DNA of 9,960 bases from Lichenicoccus sp964245755 (GTDB lineage Bacteria; Pseudomonadota; Alphaproteobacteria; Acetobacterales; Acetobacteraceae), in NCBI GenBank assembly GCA_964245755.1, contig CAXTNV010000123.1, positions 1 to 9,960 on the forward strand, in the 5' to 3' direction. Positions 6,443 through 9,960 of this stretch are shown in pieces (the stretch's first letter is position 1; each line of letters starts with the position of its first letter). The notes beneath the pieces were generated by a model, which saw nothing but the letters and a program-made list of their open reading frames with translations, made no database searches and was not told the DNA's origin. A program made the translations under genes and the position numbers.

Positions 6443-7212
6443 GCGCGGCGCTCGATCTCGACGAAGCGGCCGATCGCCTGCAGCACCGCGATCCGGTCCA
6501 TCACGTAGCCGGCGCAGCCGCCGAACGCCGCCGCGTGCACGGTGCGCATGTCGTACTGCGCCGCCGGCGGCGCCTCCGCGCCGATCGCGCTGCCGGGGAA
6601 GCAGCGCGCGCGGATCTGCTCCATCGCCAGCGGCTCGGTGGCGAGGTTGAGCAGCGACAGGCGGTGCTCGCGGGCGACGCGCAGGTCGGCCGCCAGCCGG
6701 TCGAGCGGATACCACTGGAACGAGGAGTCCGGGTTGATCAGGGCGACGCGGTTGTCGTGCATCAGGTCGAAGATCGCGTTCTTCTTCAGCCCCGGGCCGA
6801 ACAGGGCGGGCAGCCGCACGATCTGGTGGCTCGCGAAGCGTTCCGCGACGAAGCGCTCCAGCATCGCGCGGTTGCTGCCGTAGGCGTGCAGTCCCTGCAA
6901 CACCGGCGCATCGCGCTCGGTGACGCGAAGCGGCGGGTCGTACACGTCGATGGTCGAGATCAGGGTGAAGTGCCGGACGCTGACCGTCTCGAGGTGGCGC
7001 ATCAGCCCCTCGATGCGCGCGCGGTCCTCGTCGGGATTGCGGTTGGCCCACCATTTCACCGCCGCAACGCCGGCGCAGACCACCTCGTCGAAACCGCGGC
7101 CGTCGATCCCGTCGATGCTGGTGGAATTGAAGGTGGCGGAGAAATCGCGCTGGCGCAGCAGGTTGGAGCCGACGAACCCGGTGTGCCCGATCAGCGCATC
7201 CTCACTGGTCAT
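6439..7212 (-). CDS. NAD-dependent epimerase/dehydratase-like (extended SDR) protein
   Basis: The 257-aa product has an N-terminal Rossmann dinucleotide site, ALIGHTGFVGSNLL, with the G9-x2-G12-x2-G15 pattern. Residues 81-91 read HFTLISTIDVY, the usual strand carrying the catalytic Ser/Thr (S86 or T87). Y111-GSN-R115 sits where extended SDRs have Y-x3-K, so the lysine is replaced by arginine. VRLPALFGPGLKKNAI near 132-146 and FQWYPLDRLAADL near 165-177 are typical of the substrate side. At 257 aa it is shorter than the about 310-340 aa of classical nucleotide-sugar epimerases, so the C-terminal substrate domain is reduced. Likely reaction: NAD(P)-dependent redox or epimerisation of a sugar in the cytoplasm. 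It ends in a GTGA overlap with the isomerase gene, so both are co-translated. Upstream GGAG lies 11 bases from the ATG, a loose but usable spacing. Confidence 0.8.
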   Translation of the reverse strand: MTSEDALIGHTGFVGSNLLRQRDFSATFNSTSIDGIDGRGFDEVVCAGVAAVKWWANRNPDEDRARIEGLMRHLETVSVRHFTLISTIDVYDPPLRVTERDAPVLQGLHAYGSNRAMLERFVAERFASHQIVRLPALFGPGLKKNAIFDLMHDNRVALINPDSSFQWYPLDRLAADLRVAREHRLSLLNLATEPLAMEQIRARCFPGSAIGAEAPPAAQYDMRTVHAAAFGGCAGYVMDRIAVLQAIGRFVEIERRA

Positions 7213-7303
7213 GCGTGCTCACGCTCCGGTGGCGAAGGGAGACCGACCGCAGCGAGAGGCCGGCGACGCGCGCAAGCGCCGCATCATCGTTGCGGTGAAA
7301 CAT
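7202..7303 (-). CDS. Possible 33-aa coupled small ORF filling the gap
   Basis: Between the 695-aa protein and the epimerase-like gene lie about 90 bases. They contain an ORF starting MFHRNDDAALARVAGL. Its ATG overlaps the previous stop (TGATG), and its stop falls 11 bases inside the start of the epimerase gene. Third codon positions are about 80 percent G or C, like the real genes nearby. There is no Shine-Dalgarno of its own and I recognise no homology. It may be a chance ORF, since GC-rich DNA favours open frames, or the remnant of a longer tail on the upstream protein. Confidence 0.2.
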   Translation of the reverse strand: MFHRNDDAALARVAGLSLRSVSLRHRSVSTHDQ

Positions 7304-9390
7304 CAAGAAGCGTCCACGCCCGCCTGGCGTTCGATGAAGATCTTTCTCAGCCGCGCCAGCACGCCGGCGGCAGCGATGCGCCTTGGCTCGTCGGAGGGTC
7401 CGCCGGCCACCTGCACGATGCCGGTCGGCGGCGCCACCGGCGCCGCCTGCGCGCGCGGGGACGCGTCCGTCCGGGGACGCTCGGCGAACTTGACGCAGGC
7501 GCTGCGGCAGAGCTTCAGCCAGATATCGATCGCCGGCGTCTCCGCCCTGCCGAAACTGGCGCTGTATCCCTTGAGAAGATCGGGCGCGACCCACTCGACC
7601 TCGCAGGGCTGGCGTCCATCCTCGAGCTGGCTGATCCAGAACAGCTTGTTCGGACCGTACTGGTTGAGTGCCGCGTGCAGCGACAGGATCTCGCCGAGGT
7701 CGCGCGTCGCGTTGCGCTTGTAGACGAAGATCTTCTCGCCGTCCTCGAGATCCTCGATCAGCTTGCGACCGAGATAGGCCAGCTTGGCCTCGTTTTCGGC
7801 CAGCACATCGGCCTCGTTGATGTCGGCCGGGTCGCGCCAGGTGTGATAGAACATGCCGCACGCGTCGGCCCAGATCATGTACTCCTGGCGGCCGTTGAAG
7901 AAGTTTATCGTGCTTCGCAACGAGCCCGGAGCGCCCAGCCCCTCGAAGCGGGTCTCGATCAGCCGGATCAGGCTGGTCAGGCCGAACGTTCCGGCGAAGC
8001 GCAACAGGCTGATCGGCTCGAGCCCGACATGGCGTTGCGCGAAGCCGAGCTCGCAACTGTCGCCCAGGCTCTCGAAATGGCCGAGCAGCTCGTGATCGGC
8101 AGGCCGGCCCGGCGCCGGAGCGTGCGCCTCGCCGTCGGCCGACAGCGACGCCATGTCGAGCCTGAAGGCGGAGTGCGGCCCCTCCAGCGGCGGATCGAAC
8201 GCGAACTCCACGCGCACCCGCTCGCTCCGCACCAGCTCGGGGGGAATGAAGCAGCTCAGGCTGGTGCCGTGGTTCTGCGCCGAGCAGAGCAGGCTGCTGC
8301 TGATCATGCGGCCGTCGATGCTCAGGGTCATGCGCGTCCCGTCGCGGACCACCGCGATATCGAGACGTAGCCGGAATGTCGACGAAGGCTCCGGCACCTC
8401 GAGCTCCAGGAAGCTGCACGTGCCGAGGATCCAGGCGCAGCCGTTGACGTCGATGAACCAGCCGCTGGAAAGCCGGCGGAAGCGCTCGGTCTCCTCCTGC
8501 GGACGGATCGTCGCCACGGTGTGCAGCCGCCGGCCGCCGGCTGCGAAGGCGAGCCCGCTCTGCAGCCTGTCCAGGCCCGGGCCGGGATCGAGGCGCGGCG
8601 CGAGTGCCTCGAGGGCGGTGCGCGCGCTCGGGCTGAGAAGCATGAACCCGTCCGGGGCGGGTGCGACGGCGCTCGGTGCCGCCTCGCGAGCGATGCGACG
8701 CACGAGACCCTGCCGACGCACCGGCGCCAGCAGCGATGGCGGGACGGCATCGAGCGACGTGCCGAGGAAGGTGCCGTCCGCATGCACGAACCAGGGCTCC
8801 GCCGACCGCTCGCGCGCGGCGAACTCGAGGACGTGGAGCGGTGCGAAGCCGGTGTGCAGCAGTCGCGCCGTTGCCGGCGCCGGCGGCGCACCGGGCGGCA
8901 GCCTCAGCGCCGTCGGGCCGCCGAAGCGGCCACGCAGGCAGGCGGTGCCGTCGATCAGCACCAGTGGATCGAAGACGATGTCGGAAAGAAAGCCGGTGAG
9001 CGGGATCTGCGCGCGGGTGCGAGCATTCAGTTGCGCGTGGGCCGCCCTGGCATCCTGCGCCGCACGGGAGGCCGGATCCGCGATCCAGTCTGCAACGTGC
9101 TCGGAGATCGCCCGCAGCGCCTGGTCCGGCAGCCGGACGATCTGGTCGGTGATGCGCTCGCCGTCCTCGGCGACGTACCAGGTCGCCTCGTTGCCGTGGC
9201 CGTCGACCAGCTCGAGCAGGTGGATCGGCCGGAAGTGCACGAACAGGAAGCGCGGCCGCCAACCGGGATGGAAGCCGTCGATCGGGCCGCCGTGCGGATG
9301 GCGCAGCGCCACCTCGCCGCCGGGCAGGCGCAGGACGAGGCGATCGGTGCGCCTCGTGACGAGATCCTCGTCGAACTGGATCGTCATCAT
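7303..9390 (-). CDS. Multidomain protein with LLEL/EATW modules, beta-sandwich and SLGDSCELG domain
   Basis: I do not recognise a named function for this 695-aa protein, but four parts can be seen. Residues about 34-95 are a module with HLLELVDGHGNEATWYVAEDG-like sequence, paralogous to the N-terminus of the product of 3714-5591. Residues 182-206 are a degenerate second copy (FAPLHVLEF, then EPWFVHADG). Residues about 300-415 look like a beta-sandwich (LSSGWFIDVNGCAWILG, RMTLSIDGRMI, FIPPELV). Residues about 434-632 form a compact domain with HFESLGDSCELGFAQRHVG, LLRFAGTFG, RFEGLGAPGS, EYMIWADACGMFYHTW and KLIEDLEDGEKIFVYKRN. I associate this last type with uncharacterised proteins of glycan clusters in Acetobacteraceae and relatives; C446 could be functional. 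An Ala/Pro linker and a basic helix follow. No signal peptide or membrane segment is seen. The gene starts 24 bases after the upstream stop. Two adjacent ATGs make the start uncertain by one codon. Confidence 0.85.
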   Translation of the reverse strand: MMTIQFDEDLVTRRTDRLVLRLPGGEVALRHPHGGPIDGFHPGWRPRFLFVHFRPIHLLELVDGHGNEATWYVAEDGERITDQIVRLPDQALRAISEHVADWIADPASRAAQDARAAHAQLNARTRAQIPLTGFLSDIVFDPLVLIDGTACLRGRFGGPTALRLPPGAPPAPATARLLHTGFAPLHVLEFAARERSAEPWFVHADGTFLGTSLDAVPPSLLAPVRRQGLVRRIAREAAPSAVAPAPDGFMLLSPSARTALEALAPRLDPGPGLDRLQSGLAFAAGGRRLHTVATIRPQEETERFRRLSSGWFIDVNGCAWILGTCSFLELEVPEPSSTFRLRLDIAVVRDGTRMTLSIDGRMISSSLLCSAQNHGTSLSCFIPPELVRSERVRVEFAFDPPLEGPHSAFRLDMASLSADGEAHAPAPGRPADHELLGHFESLGDSCELGFAQRHVGLEPISLLRFAGTFGLTSLIRLIETRFEGLGAPGSLRSTINFFNGRQEYMIWADACGMFYHTWRDPADINEADVLAENEAKLAYLGRKLIEDLEDGEKIFVYKRNATRDLGEILSLHAALNQYGPNKLFWISQLEDGRQPCEVEWVAPDLLKGYSASFGRAETPAIDIWLKLCRSACVKFAERPRTDASPRAQAAPVAPPTGIVQVAGGPSDEPRRIAAAGVLARLRKIFIERQAGVDAS

Positions 9391-9414
9391 GGCTGCCCGA
9401 CGCCCTCGTTCCCG

Positions 9415-9960
9415 TCACCGGTCATGCGCGATCAGGCTGCGGCTGACGATGTCGTGTCGCAACGGCGAGGCCAGGGTCGCGAAGCCGCGCGACTGCGACG
9501 ATTCGATGAAGGAGAGGATGCGCTCCATCGCGAAGAAGATGGTGTCGATCTTGCCCGACATGACGTGGAAGATACGGCCGCGACGGAACACCGAGCAGGA
9601 GCGGTCGTCGAAGCTGCCGACCGGCTTGGTCTTCAGCGCGAGCTGCGGACCCACCAGCCGGAAATGTTCCCGGAAGGTCGGCAGGTAGCGCGAGACCTGC
9701 TGCTCCATCGCCGCCACCTTCGCGTTCACCGTCTCCAGCGAGACGCTGTCGCGCGCCCGGCGCGCCTCCCCGATCAGGTTGAAGCGGCCGAGCGGCGTGT
9801 GCGGCACCGAGGACAGCGTGTAGATCGACGGATCCTCGGTCGGGTAGACCGAGCAGAGCGGGCCGTCGACGAAGGTGACGGCGGGAAACGGCTCGTCGGT
9901 CTCGTAGTAGAGCAGGATGGTCGGCTCGTAGAAGAACGGCATCGGCATGCCGAGCTGCTG
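9415..9960 (-). CDS. FAD-dependent oxidoreductase, C-terminal part (5' end outside window)
   Basis: The frame is open through the right edge (QQLG precedes the first visible Met at 9948), so this is a 181-residue C-terminal fragment and the internal ATG is not the start. The sequence resembles the C-terminal half of DAO-type FAD-dependent oxidoreductases found in surface-polysaccharide clusters: TFVDGPLCSVYPTED, then YTLSSVPHTPLGRF, and near the end DRSCSVFRRGRIFHVMSGKI followed by DTIFFAMERILSFIE. The last segment fits the FAD-contacting C-terminal strand and helix of the fold. The FAD-binding GxGxxG would lie in the missing N-terminus, so I cannot confirm the cofactor. It is the first visible gene of the operon and is followed 24 bases later by the 695-aa protein. 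Likely role: oxidation of a sugar or amino-sugar intermediate; substrate unknown. Confidence 0.6.
   Translation of the reverse strand, partial: QQLGMPMPFFYEPTILLYYETDEPFPAVTFVDGPLCSVYPTEDPSIYTLSSVPHTPLGRFNLIGEARRARDSVSLETVNAKVAAMEQQVSRYLPTFREHFRLVGPQLALKTKPVGSFDDRSCSVFRRGRIFHVMSGKIDTIFFAMERILSFIESSQSRGFATLASPLRHDIVSRSLIAHDR

Noticed and set aside
6443..7054. Upstream extension of the isomerase frame
   Set aside because: It overlaps the epimerase-like gene and lacks any motif; the GTG at 6442 fits the junction and the family length.
6535..8370. Plus-strand ORF of 611 codons
   Set aside because: It crosses the boundary of two real minus-strand genes and has no motif; treated as a shadow.

Overview
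The window is GC-rich and every gene I can support lies on the minus strand, so transcription runs from high to low coordinates. The organism looks like an alphaproteobacterium, probably in or near the Acetobacteraceae (Rhodospirillales). The grounds are the base composition, an S6 protein with a long charged tail just before rpsR, a Hint_2-type (Hedgehog/intein) surface protein whose C-terminal domain I associate with that family, and glycan genes with a 'SLGDSCELG' protein. The taxonomic call is inference.

Layout from right to left. (1) 9960 to 3714 is one dense glycan-type operon of at least five genes: the C-terminal part of an FAD-dependent oxidoreductase (cut by the window edge), a 695-aa multidomain protein of unknown function, an NAD-dependent epimerase/dehydratase-like protein, a TIM-barrel sugar isomerase/epimerase-like protein, and a 625-aa protein that may be a GT61-like glycosyltransferase. 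Two junctions are 4-base stop/start overlaps and one gap is 24 bases. The largest gap (about 90 bases) is filled exactly by a possible 33-codon ORF. (2) 3602 to 3713 is intergenic and holds two 19-bp operator-like palindromes sharing the core CTTGnCnnnGnCAAG. (3) 3589 to 2816 encodes a small polytopic membrane protein of DUF2306 type, probably controlled by those palindromes. (4) 2601 to 823 encodes a 592-aa beta-rich protein with a Hint autoprocessing domain, transcribed alone. (5) 586 to 1 is the start of the conserved rpsF-rpsR ribosomal operon, with rpsR cut by the left edge.

Working together: the right-hand operon has two redox or isomerising enzymes, an FAD oxidoreductase and a candidate transferase, so it probably makes and attaches a modified sugar on a surface polysaccharide. 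The most notable feature is a roughly 60-residue N-terminal module, with signature LLEL-x2-G-x-G-x-EATW[FY], present in both the 625-aa and the 695-aa proteins. The 695-aa protein carries a second, degenerate copy. This shared module and the SLGDSCELG domain are the parts least explained by families I know. No RNA genes, insertion sequences, CRISPR arrays or attachment sites were seen. The two other long gaps (587-822 and 2602-2815) are each under 300 bases and hold no convincing gene.
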